Assembly: GCF_001866005.1 (NCBI RefSeq) | Contig: NZ_MLQR01000050.1 | Location: 186,001 to 250,000, forward strand | DNA from: Anaerobacillus alkalilacustris | GTDB taxonomy: Bacteria; Bacillota; Bacilli; Bacillales; Anaerobacillaceae | Length of the DNA: 64,000 nt | Reading direction: 5' to 3' | In this document: positions 1 to 7,063 of the stretch, one piece after another | Numbering within the stretch: the first letter of the stretch is position 1 | Layout: each line of letters begins with the position of its first letter | Program-made: the position numbers and the translations under genes | The notes under the pieces: model-generated | Told to the model about the DNA's origin: nothing | The model's input: the letters and a program-made list of their open reading frames with translations, nothing else | The model's database searches: none

Positions 1-61
1 TATGGTTATTCATTAATGACAATTTCCTCAACATTTTTTTATTTATCATAAACTTTTCCAT
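1..61 (-). CDS. 5' end of an unknown protein, cut by the window edge
   Basis: The reverse strand opens with an ATG at 59-61 preceded by GGAGG at 70-74, a spacing of 8 bases, and stays open for 20 codons to the window edge. The visible peptide starts MEKFMINKKM and is basic. The strong SD site and the divergent position next to fnr argue for a real gene. Too little is visible to name it. Confidence 0.5.
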   Translation of the reverse strand, partial: MEKFMINKKMLRKLSLMNNH

Positions 62-361
62 ATTTAAAACCTCCTTTTTTTAATTATAATAAATTTTTTG
101 ATTATTTTCAACTTTCTGATTTTTTAGTCAAGTTATCTCACAAAGTTTTTACTTCAGGTAATTCAGAGCGTAAATTTTTATCTTTTTTATGTATTTATCA
201 TCATACTCCACCAATATTCTCTTTTTTTCAAAGCATTTATACTCAAAATATGTTATTTTTAAATAAAAGTATAATAGAAATGCTGTAAAAGTTCCTATGG
301 ACCTAAGGCTAGACATTATTCCAACTCCAATAAACTTCCACCTATTATAAAAAAAATCGAT

Positions 362-390
362 TTAATTCTATTAATGTTGTAAAATATAGT
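362..390 (+). promoter_or_regulatory. possible sigma-A promoter of fnr
   Basis: TTAATT at 362-367 and TATAGT at 385-390 are 17 bases apart, about 80 bases before the fnr start. The boxes are imperfect. I see no clear TGTGA-N6-TCACA Fnr site here. Nothing else is evident between 62 and 467, which is AT-rich. Confidence 0.3.
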
Positions 391-467
391 AAGATTGTTA
401 ACTAATTGATGAATTTATTACCTTATATTCACATGTTAGGTTATTGTTTTTTCTAGGAGGACTACTA

Positions 468-1172
468 ATGGTCAAAATTACAAAAGAGACATTTTTTGAC
501 GAGTTAAGCGAAGAAGAAAAGCAGTACCTTTTATCACAAGGAACTGAGATTTCTGTCCAAAAAGGTAATTCTTTATTTTTCGAAGGGGATCGTCCTAAAC
601 ATATCTACTTCATAAAATCCGGTAGAGTTCGCTTAAGTAAAACAACTGTTGACGGAAAAGTTTTGTTTTTTCAGCTGAAACAAGATAATGATTTTGTCGG
701 AGAGCTAAGTTTATATAATAACTTAAAACTTACCTCTAATGCTGATGTTATTAAAGACTCTATATTGGTTAGATTTGAAAGGGAAGTTTTAGAAGATATT
801 TGCCGTGTGAATGGTGCAATTGCTTTAGCGTTTATGAAACGAATTTCTATCCATAGCAACTCCCTTCTTGCACAATTTCGTGATCTTATTTTTTGTGGAA
901 AAAAAGGGGCACTATATTCTATATTAATAAGACTTAGCAATGCTCACGGTACGGCTTGTGAACATGGCATTTTAATAAACAAAAAATTAACAAGTCAAGA
1001 GTTAGCTAACTATATAGGAGCAACTAGAGAGAGCATTAGTAGAATATTAAAGAATTTAACTAAAGAAGATGTTATCTCTATAAATTCGAAGTATATTACA
1101 ATTAAAAATATCGAGTACTTACAAGAGCATCTCCGCTGTGAATCTTGTCCGTATGTTGAATGCACAATATAA
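468..1172 (+). CDS. fnr: Fnr, oxygen-sensing Crp/Fnr-family regulator
   Basis: This 234-residue regulator has an N-terminal cyclic-nucleotide-type beta barrel (about 15-110), a dimer helix, and a C-terminal winged helix whose recognition region reads TSQELANYIGATRESISRIL (175-194). The C-terminus holds Cys224, Cys227 and Cys232 in a CX2CX4C pattern, and Asp139 sits near the dimer helix. This matches the B. subtilis Fnr cluster, in which three C-terminal cysteines and Asp141 hold a 4Fe-4S centre, and not the E. coli type with N-terminal cysteines. Family knowledge says holo-Fnr activates anaerobic respiration genes. The start at 468 follows GGAGG at 456-460; an upstream in-frame start at 444 has no such site. 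A PilZ gene follows 40 bases downstream. Confidence 0.9.
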   Translation: MVKITKETFFDELSEEEKQYLLSQGTEISVQKGNSLFFEGDRPKHIYFIKSGRVRLSKTTVDGKVLFFQLKQDNDFVGELSLYNNLKLTSNADVIKDSILVRFEREVLEDICRVNGAIALAFMKRISIHSNSLLAQFRDLIFCGKKGALYSILIRLSNAHGTACEHGILINKKLTSQELANYIGATRESISRILKNLTKEDVISINSKYITIKNIEYLQEHLRCESCPYVECTI

Positions 1173-1211
1173 TTCAATGAGTTGCGTAAAAGTAGAAAAA
1201 GAGGGATAGAC

Positions 1212-1577
1212 GTGAAATATAAACGCGATGAAACATTTCGTTATAAATTTATTGAAGAAATATCATTTAACTTTAAAATGATTAGCATCGATGGCATTCC
1301 TATTGACAGTAAAAGTTGCGAAGGTGTATTACTTGATATTAGTCCAAATGGATGTAAGATACTTTCTCCATTAGAGTTTCCAGCTCACAAAAATATTGTT
1401 TTTTATATTGAGTTTACATTCAATGAGGAACCAATTAAAGTATCTTCTGAACTCGTATGGAAAAAACGTGTAGGGAATAACTTTCAGTATGGACTAAAAC
1501 TACATTCTACAGAAGATAGTAGTCGTTTAATAGTACAGGAAATAAAAAAGTATGTGAAAAAACAAGAATTAAGTTAG
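1212..1577 (+). CDS. PilZ-domain protein
   Basis: A 121-residue soluble protein made almost wholly of one PilZ domain. The second c-di-GMP-binding motif is visible as DISPNGCKI, close to the family D/NxSxxG pattern, and the C-terminal part reads WKKRVGNNFQYGLKL. The RxxxR arm is only loosely represented by the basic N-terminus (YKRDETFRYKF). PilZ domains bind cyclic di-GMP and pass the signal to partners. The start is the GTG at 1212, six bases after GAGGG at 1201-1205; a TTG at 1182 lacks an SD. It probably shares a transcript with fnr and may connect anaerobic control to c-di-GMP output. Confidence 0.75.
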   Translation: MKYKRDETFRYKFIEEISFNFKMISIDGIPIDSKSCEGVLLDISPNGCKILSPLEFPAHKNIVFYIEFTFNEEPIKVSSELVWKKRVGNNFQYGLKLHSTEDSSRLIVQEIKKYVKKQELS

Positions 1578-1610
1578 ATAAGCAAAGGAGTTATTGGGTC
1601 CTTTGCTTAT
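1578..1610. terminator. intrinsic terminator between convergent genes
   Basis: A perfect 12-bp inverted repeat (ATAAGCAAAGGA and its complement) around a 9-base loop lies just after the PilZ stop codon and 35 bases before the 3' end of the convergent DoxX gene. It probably serves the fnr-PilZ unit and perhaps both strands, although the T-tract is weak. Confidence 0.65.
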
Positions 1611-1644
1611 TAAATATAAATCAAATTCAGTTGTCGTTAATCAT

Positions 1645-2154
1645 TTAACTTACTTCAACTTTAGTACCTTCCTTTTTATTAAACAATTGTTTTAGGTAAG
1701 GTAGAACCCAACGATCACCACCAAATTTCCCTGCATTTGCACCCGCTACAAGAATAAACATTGAAATTAATACTAGCCAAGGGTTTGTTGAAACAGTCCC
1801 TGCAAACATAAAGGCAAAATTCATGACTAGGCCAAAGAAAGTAGCAGCAGTAGTTAACACTCCTAAAATAAGTCCAAGACCAACTAGTAACTCTCCCCAT
1901 GCAACTAAAAAACTAAAAAGACCTGAATTTGGTATTGCAATATTCTCTAAAAATGATACATACGTTGGATAAACAATCTCGCCTTGACTTACTACTGGAT
2001 TATTTACAGCTCCATTTAAATATCCACTTGCATCAAAAGAATCACCTGTAACTTTCCCCCACCCCACCGTAAACCATTTCCAACCTAAATAAACACGCAA
2101 AAACGTTAAGATACCTGCAGCATAAACATTCGTTCTTAAGAAGTTCATAACCAT
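1645..2154 (-). CDS. DoxX-family membrane protein
   Basis: A 169-residue integral membrane protein with about four hydrophobic segments: near 8-35, two between about 85 and 130, and one near 135-150. The features fitting the DoxX family are LRVYLGWKWFTVGWGK near the N-terminus and the glycine-rich AGANAGKFGGDRW near the C-terminus. DoxX proteins were named for the thiosulfate:quinone oxidoreductase subunit, and several are linked to thiol or redox stress; the substrate here is unknown. The ATG at 2154 follows AAGGAG with 11 bases between; a GTG at 2166 overlaps the SD and is unlikely. Confidence 0.75.
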   Translation of the reverse strand: MVMNFLRTNVYAAGILTFLRVYLGWKWFTVGWGKVTGDSFDASGYLNGAVNNPVVSQGEIVYPTYVSFLENIAIPNSGLFSFLVAWGELLVGLGLILGVLTTAATFFGLVMNFAFMFAGTVSTNPWLVLISMFILVAGANAGKFGGDRWVLPYLKQLFNKKEGTKVEVS

Positions 2155-2283
2155 TAATAATGTCACTCCTTTTGTTTATTCAGCTACGTTAGTGGCCACT
2201 AACCAACTTATTATATTATATTGGCAACTATAATAAAAAAGCAGCTTTTTTGTGACAAATTAAGGTCATGATGTGAGTGAAAT

Positions 2284-2310
2284 GTGAAAAACACCCTAAA
2301 AATTAGGGCG
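2284..2310 (-). terminator. terminator of the rhodanese gene
   Basis: On the minus strand CCCTAA, a 3-base loop and TTAGGG are followed by TGTTTTTC, just past the stop of the rhodanese reading frame. Confidence 0.65.
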
Positions 2311-2324
2311 CTAGAAATAAATAG

Positions 2325-2659
2325 TTATTTTATTAACTGATAGCCAATCACTTTAAACCCTTGCCCTTTTAAAAAGCGTATCGTTAAATTTTTAGAAACG
2401 TAATCAGAGGCTACTACAACAACTTGATTACTCGAGATTTGTTGATGATGCCGCTTTAAATAAGCATACGGAAGATTAACAACAGCGCCTTGAACTGGTT
2501 TTTGAAGAGCAACTTGATAATCTCTCACATCTAAAAATACTGTATTGTTATTTACTTTTTTTGATCTCCATCCATATTTCGGACGTAAAAAACAGGAAAA
2601 TACATTTGATATAAATAAAAAAACAGAAGTAAGAAAACAACAATTAAAATAATGTACAT
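2325..2659 (-). pseudogene. membrane-anchored rhodanese-like protein, frameshifted
   Basis: The 3' part encodes a rhodanese-like fold containing VFLDVRDYQ and ending FKVIGYQLIK, but the only in-frame start for it is weak. Upstream, in another frame, an ATG at 2657-2659 opens a typical membrane anchor (MYIILIVVFLLLFFYLYQ) that runs to YFPVF. Adding one T to the six-T run at 2587-2592 (minus strand) joins the two into a 111-residue protein of the one-helix-plus-rhodanese type. The usual catalytic Cys is absent: the loop reads VVVASDYVSKN and the domain has no cysteine, so even the repaired protein should not transfer sulfur. The SD GGGGAGGG lies only about two bases from this ATG, so the exact start is uncertain. 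Either a real frameshift or a homopolymer sequencing error. Confidence 0.6.
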
Positions 2660-2751
2660 GCCCTCCCCAAAAGTTCCTTCACTTTTATGACACATTTTCT
2701 ATTATATTGAACTCGCAGCCTTTAGCCAAGACCATTGTCTCATTTTCCTCC

Positions 2752-2795
2752 AAAAAAGTGCTTGAAGAAAAAATTTTTCTTCAAGCACTTTTTTT
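2752..2795 (-). terminator. terminator of the soluble chemoreceptor gene
   Basis: A long perfect hairpin (AGTGCTTGAAGAAAAA and its complement) with T-runs on both strands. It lies about 50 bases beyond the stop codon of the gene at 2848-3849 and could also stop transcription from the other side. Confidence 0.85.
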
Positions 2796-2847
2796 AATTC
2801 ATACCATTCACTTTAGAGTAAAGACGACCGTTTGTAATTATTACCCT

Positions 2848-3849
2848 TTATAAATTTTCGCTTACAATTACTGACCAACCTTTACCTCGGTATGCATTAT
2901 AGCCTTTCGTCTTACAAAACGCATATATCTTTTCTTGACCACCTATTTTTTCTTTGGTATAACCATATTTCTCACCAATTTTAAGTTGTTTTACTGCTTG
3001 TAATTGGTTGAGGTCTTTTGTTAATATGCCTTGATGGTTATGACTTGCAATAACAATTCCGTCTTCGTTTATTAAATATAGCTCACTATCTTTACTAATT
3101 TTTACAGAGTCAATGATTTCATAAATGAAATTCCAATTAAATCGTGTTGTAAAAACACCTATTACTTGACCATTGTCATCACGCACTGGACAAGAATATC
3201 CCATTGTATGACCGTTCATTACTTCTGAATAATACATATCTGTAACATGGACATCATTTGTTTTTAATACTTCTTTAAACCAAGATCGTTCTGACATGTT
3301 TTTACCAATAATATTTTGATTAACTCCTGAAGCTACAATTTTACCAGTAGTATCCATTACAAAAAGGTCATAATAAACTTCATAAATATCAACTATTTTT
3401 TTCATTAAGTTTGTAGCACGTTTTTGGGTTTTTTGATCTACGTTTAACAGGCAATCTTTTATCGCATTAAATGTGGCCCAGGCTTGTACATCACAATTTC
3501 TTTCAAATAAATTCCGGTCAATTTTATCAATTGTATCAAAAGCAACATCTGCTGTTCTTACTGCAATTACTTCATTTGCTTTCTTTTGAATATTTTCAAT
3601 TAGTTTATAACTTTCTTTATTCGTCGTTAAACTTAAGTCTGCAAATCGCTTAATTTCATTAGCAACAACGGAAAATCCCCTTCCGGCCTCCCCAGCTCTA
3701 GCTGCTTCAATTGCTGAATTTAGCGCCAATAAATTTGCTTGTGATGCCACTTGATTAATCGTTTTTACGACTTTTTCCATTTGTTGATTGGCTTCTTTTA
3801 GCTCATTGAGTAATGTGGATGCATTTATTTCAGTGGTTGTTTTGCTCAT
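2848..3849 (-). CDS. soluble chemoreceptor-like protein: signalling tip followed by Cache domain
   Basis: A 333-residue protein with no membrane segment. Residues about 20-95 form a short MCP hairpin tip with the conserved stretch [20 protein letters not shown], which is the CheA/CheW contact region. A double-Cache-like sensor fold then fills about 125-330 (landmarks [45 protein letters not shown]). Usually the Cache domain is extracellular and precedes the signalling domain, so both the order and the lack of membrane helices are unusual. Only the tip of the hairpin is present, with no room for the usual methylation helices. The ATG follows AGGGAG. It probably feeds a cytoplasmic small-molecule signal into the chemotaxis array; the ligand cannot be told. 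Confidence 0.75.
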   Translation of the reverse strand: MSKTTTEINASTLLNELKEANQQMEKVVKTINQVASQANLLALNSAIEAARAGEAGRGFSVVANEIKRFADLSLTTNKESYKLIENIQKKANEVIAVRTADVAFDTIDKIDRNLFERNCDVQAWATFNAIKDCLLNVDQKTQKRATNLMKKIVDIYEVYYDLFVMDTTGKIVASGVNQNIIGKNMSERSWFKEVLKTNDVHVTDMYYSEVMNGHTMGYSCPVRDDNGQVIGVFTTRFNWNFIYEIIDSVKISKDSELYLINEDGIVIASHNHQGILTKDLNQLQAVKQLKIGEKYGYTKEKIGGQEKIYAFCKTKGYNAYRGKGWSVIVSENL

Positions 3850-3866
3850 TGTATAAAACTCCCTAA

Positions 3867-3913
3867 GTTATAATATTATTAATATTATAACAATTCATTA
3901 AGTCTCTGTTAAA
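3867..3913 (-). promoter_or_regulatory. sigma-A promoter with palindrome over the -10 box
   Basis: On the minus strand TTAACA and TATAAT are separated by 17 bases, directly upstream of the Cache chemoreceptor gene. The -10 lies inside a palindrome with 11-bp arms, GTTATAATATT at 3867-3877 and its complement at 3881-3891. Farther upstream a 10-bp inverted repeat, TTCTGAAGTT at 3919-3928 with its complement at 3967-3976, flanks 38 bases. Both could be operators. Confidence 0.55.
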
Positions 3914-4118
3914 TAATCTTCTGAAGTTCACAGATTTTTAACATTTGTTCTAAGTATACTTTAGGAAACTTCAGAAAGTCCAGACTAATAAAATCCTTTT
4001 TTATTTAGTATACCGCTTCCCTATAATAGAAGGTCTCTCATTCAGAGTGTCTCTAAACCATTTTCCATAACCCTTTAGCTTTGGAGTTGAGTTAAGGCTT
4101 AACTACCTTAAAAGCGAT

Positions 4119-4276
4119 AAGAAAAGCGCAAGGCGCCCGCCTATCGGCGACAAACACTGGAAGACCTGCTCGTAGCGGTCGGGTTTTTGACCGAAAGAGA
4201 AGGTCTGAAGTGATCGAGCCGATGGCGCCTGTAGCTAGACAGTTTCCAAGTTAGAAATTTATAAATTCTGATAGTG
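4119..4276 (+). repeat. dispersed repeat, copy 1 (short form)
   Basis: A compact 158-bp unit. It begins AAGAAAAGCGCAAGGCGCC, has a small CGCC/GGCG hairpin and a CGGTC/GACCG hairpin inside, and closes with GGCGCCTGTAGCT followed by the conserved tail CTAGACAGTTTCC...AAATTTATAAATTCTGATA. The ends pair (AGC-N4-GGCGCC with GGCGCC-N4-GCT). No ORF of note. It runs straight into copy 2. The 3850-4118 stretch before it holds only the promoter and inverted repeats of the chemoreceptor gene. Confidence 0.85.
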
Positions 4277-4277
4277 C

Positions 4278-4505
4278 AAGAAAAGCGCAAGCGCCTTCGT
4301 CACGAGCAGCTGCTCCTGTGCCACTCCGTTTGCTCAAGAGCAATTGTTTTCCGTGCGACGAGTAACCGCAGGAGCAAAGCTGCATGAAGCTATTCAGAGA
4401 CGTTATTCATGTAGTTATTCAAGTCAATAGCTTGACTGAAGTGACCGAGCTCGTAGTCGCTGAAGCTAGACAGTCTCCAAGTTAGAATTTATAAATTCTG
4501 ATACT
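4278..4505 (+). repeat. dispersed repeat, copy 2
   Basis: A second unit in tandem with copy 1. It shares the opening AGAAAAGCGCAAGCGCC and the closing tail (CTAGACAG, AAATTCTGATACT) but carries a different middle: CACGAGCAGCTGCTCCTGTG early and GCGACGAGTAACCGCAGGAG later, which can base-pair (GCAGC..TGCTCCTG with CAGGAGCA..GCTGC). The tail ends at the A-run that forms the T-tract of the lipoprotein gene terminator. Confidence 0.85.
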
Positions 4506-4537
4506 AAAAATAACTAGCATTTTCACTAGCCATTATT
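4505..4537 (-). terminator. terminator of the lipoprotein gene
   Basis: On the minus strand AATAATGGCTAG, a loop and CTAGTTATTTTT form a modest hairpin with a T-tract just beyond the stop codon at 4540. Repeat copy 2 ends exactly at this T-tract. Confidence 0.6.
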
Positions 4538-4539
4538 AA

Positions 4540-5244
4540 CTATTCTATTATTTGTGCAATAAGTGGTTCTTCTGAAAGTTCCGGGATTAGATATACAATT
4601 TGAACTAATCCTTTTCCTTTTGCAAAATAATATCCTTGAGCTATATCCTCATCATAATCAACAATAATCGTTTCATAGGTAACATCGTTAATAGTAACTT
4701 CTGCATCTGTTTCAACAATCTCCCCACCACTCCAGGTCCTTTTCTCTTTAATAGGTAATGATAATACAATTTTCTCATTATAAATCGGGAGATCATATAG
4801 GTCACTTCCCTCTGAAACTGTAGCCATTTCTTCATAAAGGTCAAGGTCTTCTTCAGTAACTTCAAATACAATTGCGATTTTATCTTCTCTAACCTCATAT
4901 ACTCGATAAAAGCCGAGAGCTGACCCATAATGACCACGAACAAAAAAGCGATCATTATCTTTATATAAAACTTCTATGCCCTCTCCTAACCCATCCATGG
5001 CATGAACAACATCATACCTATATCCCACTTGTAGTGGGAGGTATTCGAAAAGAAGCGTTTTAGCTGAGTTTTCATCTACTTCTTTATCTGCTACTAACCC
5101 TTGATCTTCGGATATTTTTTCAATATCATTTTCTTTCTCAATTATTTCAGTTTCCAAAGTATCTTCTTGTACAATTTGCTGACAGCCAACAGTAAAAAAA
5201 AGAGTTATTATTAACAAATGAATCATTAGTTGTTTAATGCCCAT
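4540..5244 (-). CDS. putative lipoprotein of unknown function
   Basis: A 234-residue exported protein. Residues 1-20 are a hydrophobic signal and Cys21 sits in a lipobox (FTVGC), so the mature protein should be lipid-anchored outside the membrane. It continues with an acidic linker rich in Glu and Asp (about 25-60) and then a beta-rich domain (about 65-234) with regularly alternating hydrophobic strands. I do not recognise the family. The start ATG follows a GGGGGT stretch. It is probably transcribed alone, with a terminator directly after it. Confidence 0.7.
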   Translation of the reverse strand: MGIKQLMIHLLIITLFFTVGCQQIVQEDTLETEIIEKENDIEKISEDQGLVADKEVDENSAKTLLFEYLPLQVGYRYDVVHAMDGLGEGIEVLYKDNDRFFVRGHYGSALGFYRVYEVREDKIAIVFEVTEEDLDLYEEMATVSEGSDLYDLPIYNEKIVLSLPIKEKRTWSGGEIVETDAEVTINDVTYETIIVDYDEDIAQGYYFAKGKGLVQIVYLIPELSEEPLIAQIIE

Positions 5245-5411
5245 GTAATACCCCCATATTTTTTCTTCCTTACTTTTCTAACCCTTTTTTACACAAATTA
5301 AACCATACACCTTACCATCAAAAAAAGTTTTATTTTTCACCAAATCTTATCTAACTCTCTTAGGTTTTTCTGTGGGACCTTACTATGTAAAAGTAGAAAA
5401 ATAAAATAATG

Positions 5412-5471
5412 TAAAAATGAAGGGGCGATTAGCTAAAATGTAACGTAAGTCACATCTTAACCAACCGCCCC
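5412..5471 (-). terminator. long terminator hairpin of yidC2
   Basis: On the minus strand GGGGCGGTT...AATCGCCCC encloses a second paired segment (GTTAAGATGTGAC with GTTACATTTTAGC) around a 4-base loop, followed by TTCATTTTTAC. All mismatches are G-U pairs only if read on the minus strand, which fixes the orientation as the end of yidC2. Confidence 0.85.
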
Positions 5472-5490
5472 AGTCAACGCTATAGTTTCA

Positions 5491-6285
5491 TTAACTATTT
5501 GCTGTTTCTTGTTTGATTTGTGATCTATCAATATTTAAGAAATAGGCTTGAGCAATACCAAAAATTCCACCAACTACCCAATATAACGAAAGAGCAGATG
5601 GGAGACTTATCGCAAAAACTAAAATCATGGCTGGCATAATATTATTTACTATAGCCATTTGTGTATTAACAGGATTTTGAGCAGCGGTCACTTTTAATTG
5701 GATAAATGTTGTTATCGCCGCAAGTATAGGTAAAATATATAGTGGATCGGGTGCTCCCAAATCAAACCAAAGAAATGAATGGAGAGCAAGCTCTTCTGTA
5801 CGCATAATTGCATAATAGAAGGCAAGCATAATTGGCATTTGTATTAATAGTGGTAAACAACCACTTCCTATTGGATTAACACCTTCAGCTTTAAAAAGCA
5901 TCATTGTTTCTTCTTGAAGCTTTCTTTGGTTTTTTTCACCTTTACCTGAATACTTTTCTTTTAATTCATTTAGTTTTGGTTGAATTAAACGCATCGCCTT
6001 CATATTCTTTGTTTGCTTAATCATTAACGGTAATAACATAAATCTGATTAGTATAGTTACAGTAATAATTGAAAAGCCAAAACTATTACCAAAAACCACT
6101 GCAGTTTTCAAAAGCAACCAAGAAAATGGATAAACAAGATAATGATTAAAAACACCAGGGCTATCCGCTGTTATCGGACCTGCAGTCATACCACAACCTG
6201 TAAGTGAAACCAATGTTAAAATTAATACGAGAACTAAACTACCTTTTCTATATTTAGATGTGAGCAATTGGAGATTTTTCCCCAT
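5491..6285 (-). CDS. yidC2: YidC/Oxa1-type membrane insertase, YidC2-like
   Basis: A 264-residue insertase that helps fold and insert membrane proteins, alone or with SecYEG. It has a lipoprotein signal with lipobox LTGC (Cys31), then five membrane segments in the YidC arrangement. The groove arginine lies in TVTILIRFMLLPL, followed by a basic cytoplasmic hairpin (KQTKNMKAMRLIQPKL...KYSGKGEKNQRK) and the motif NPIGSGCLPLLIQMPIMLAFYYAI. Length fits the Gram-positive SpoIIIJ/YqjG proteins. The start follows GGAGG at 6295-6299 by nine bases. That SD can be locked in a hairpin, and a leader ORF overlaps the start, as in the mifM-yqjG pair of B. subtilis. For that reason I assign it to the YidC2 (YqjG) branch. 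Confidence 0.88.
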   Translation of the reverse strand: MGKNLQLLTSKYRKGSLVLVLILTLVSLTGCGMTAGPITADSPGVFNHYLVYPFSWLLLKTAVVFGNSFGFSIITVTILIRFMLLPLMIKQTKNMKAMRLIQPKLNELKEKYSGKGEKNQRKLQEETMMLFKAEGVNPIGSGCLPLLIQMPIMLAFYYAIMRTEELALHSFLWFDLGAPDPLYILPILAAITTFIQLKVTAAQNPVNTQMAIVNNIMPAMILVFAISLPSALSLYWVVGGIFGIAQAYFLNIDRSQIKQETANS

Positions 6286-6581
6286 CTTTTATTTCCTCCT
6301 CTGTATTTGAAATATAATTTAAGAGAAGGAAAACAATGCTCTTCATCTATTGAATTACTACCAGTTTCTTTAGTAGGGATTTTTCGATAAACAATATGAA
6401 GTCTTTCAAATAAAAAGATATCACATATATTTGTGTTAAATATATTATTGTTTACTTTGCAAAAGGATTGTTGCTTCCTTAAAGTTGGATAGCAGCTAGA
6501 ACGAAAGACGAAAGCTACAACAAATAGAATAGAAAGCAATATAGAGAGCCAAATTATAGATAAATCAAAAGGAAATTCCAC
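6234..6581 (-). CDS. putative MifM-like leader/sensor peptide upstream of yidC2
   Basis: A 115-codon frame with a very good SD (AGGAGG at 6591-6596) nine bases before a GTG at 6581; a TTG at 6584 is an alternative. The N-terminus holds one membrane helix (SIIWLSILLSILFVVAFVF), followed by a polar tail. The frame runs through the yidC2 SD and ends 52 bases inside yidC2. Before the hairpin the tail reads GSNSIDEEHCFPSL. MifM of B. subtilis is likewise a short one-helix protein whose translation arrest, at acidic residues near its end, opens the yidC2 SD. Overall sequence similarity to MifM is not obvious to me, so the assignment rests on position, topology and RNA structure. Confidence 0.55.
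   Translation of the reverse strand: MEFPFDLSIIWLSILLSILFVVAFVFRSSCYPTLRKQQSFCKVNNNIFNTNICDIFLFERLHIVYRKIPTKETGSNSIDEEHCFPSLKLYFKYRGGNKRWGKISNCSHLNIEKVV
6292..6332 (-). promoter_or_regulatory. SD-sequestering hairpin for yidC2
   Basis: On the minus strand TTTCCTTCTCT (6322-6332) pairs with AGAGGAGGAAA (6292-6302) over 11 bp with one U-G pair and a 19-base loop. The right arm is the whole SD of yidC2, so the hairpin should block initiation unless a ribosome paused in the leader ORF covers the left arm. Confidence 0.7.
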
Positions 6582-6658
6582 CAATTCTCACCTCCTGTTA
6601 GCTAAAAAATAATAAAAGGAACGAGTACATTGTACCACTTACATTACAGTATTGACTA

Positions 6659-6946
6659 TTAATAAAACGTTACGATGTAAAAAAATGAAATGAAAAATAT
6701 TGCACCTAAACCTAATACAAACAAACTAGTGTTTACCCATTTTTTAGGGGTTTCTACATTCTCACTAGAAATTGCTACTAGAACAAAAATAACCAAGGCA
6801 ATGATCATGAGTAAGACCGCGTCTAAAAGCGGTCCAAATATATTTAACTCTATATTTGCCTTCCGATAAATGTCAATGTTTAATAACAGAGCTGCAATCC
6901 ATGCAATGAATAAAAATGCTGCAATACTTAAAGAAACACGTTTCAC
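6659..6946 (-). CDS. small membrane protein, unknown
   Basis: A 95-residue protein with three hydrophobic segments (about 5-25, 38-60, 70-93) separated by short polar turns, including SSENVETPKKW. No family recognised. The start chosen is the GTG at 6946, seven bases after AGGTGGG; an in-frame ATG at 6970 has no SD. It lies between the GGDEF-EAL gene and the yidC2 leader, with separate intergenic gaps on both sides. Confidence 0.55.
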   Translation of the reverse strand: MKRVSLSIAAFLFIAWIAALLLNIDIYRKANIELNIFGPLLDAVLLMIIALVIFVLVAISSENVETPKKWVNTSLFVLGLGAIFFISFFYIVTFY

Positions 6947-7063
6947 TTTTGTTCCCACCTTTATCCTCATTTACTACTTAGCTTATTTTTTCCAATATAT
7001 CAAATTCCATACAGGAGCACCTTTCATTCCTAAGTAACATTATTCGGATTTTTAGTAGTCTGA

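Noticed and set aside
4119-4505. Insertion sequence or toxin-antitoxin gene in the repeat block
   Set aside because: No frame with a transposase or toxin-like product; the block is explained by two tandem non-coding repeat units.
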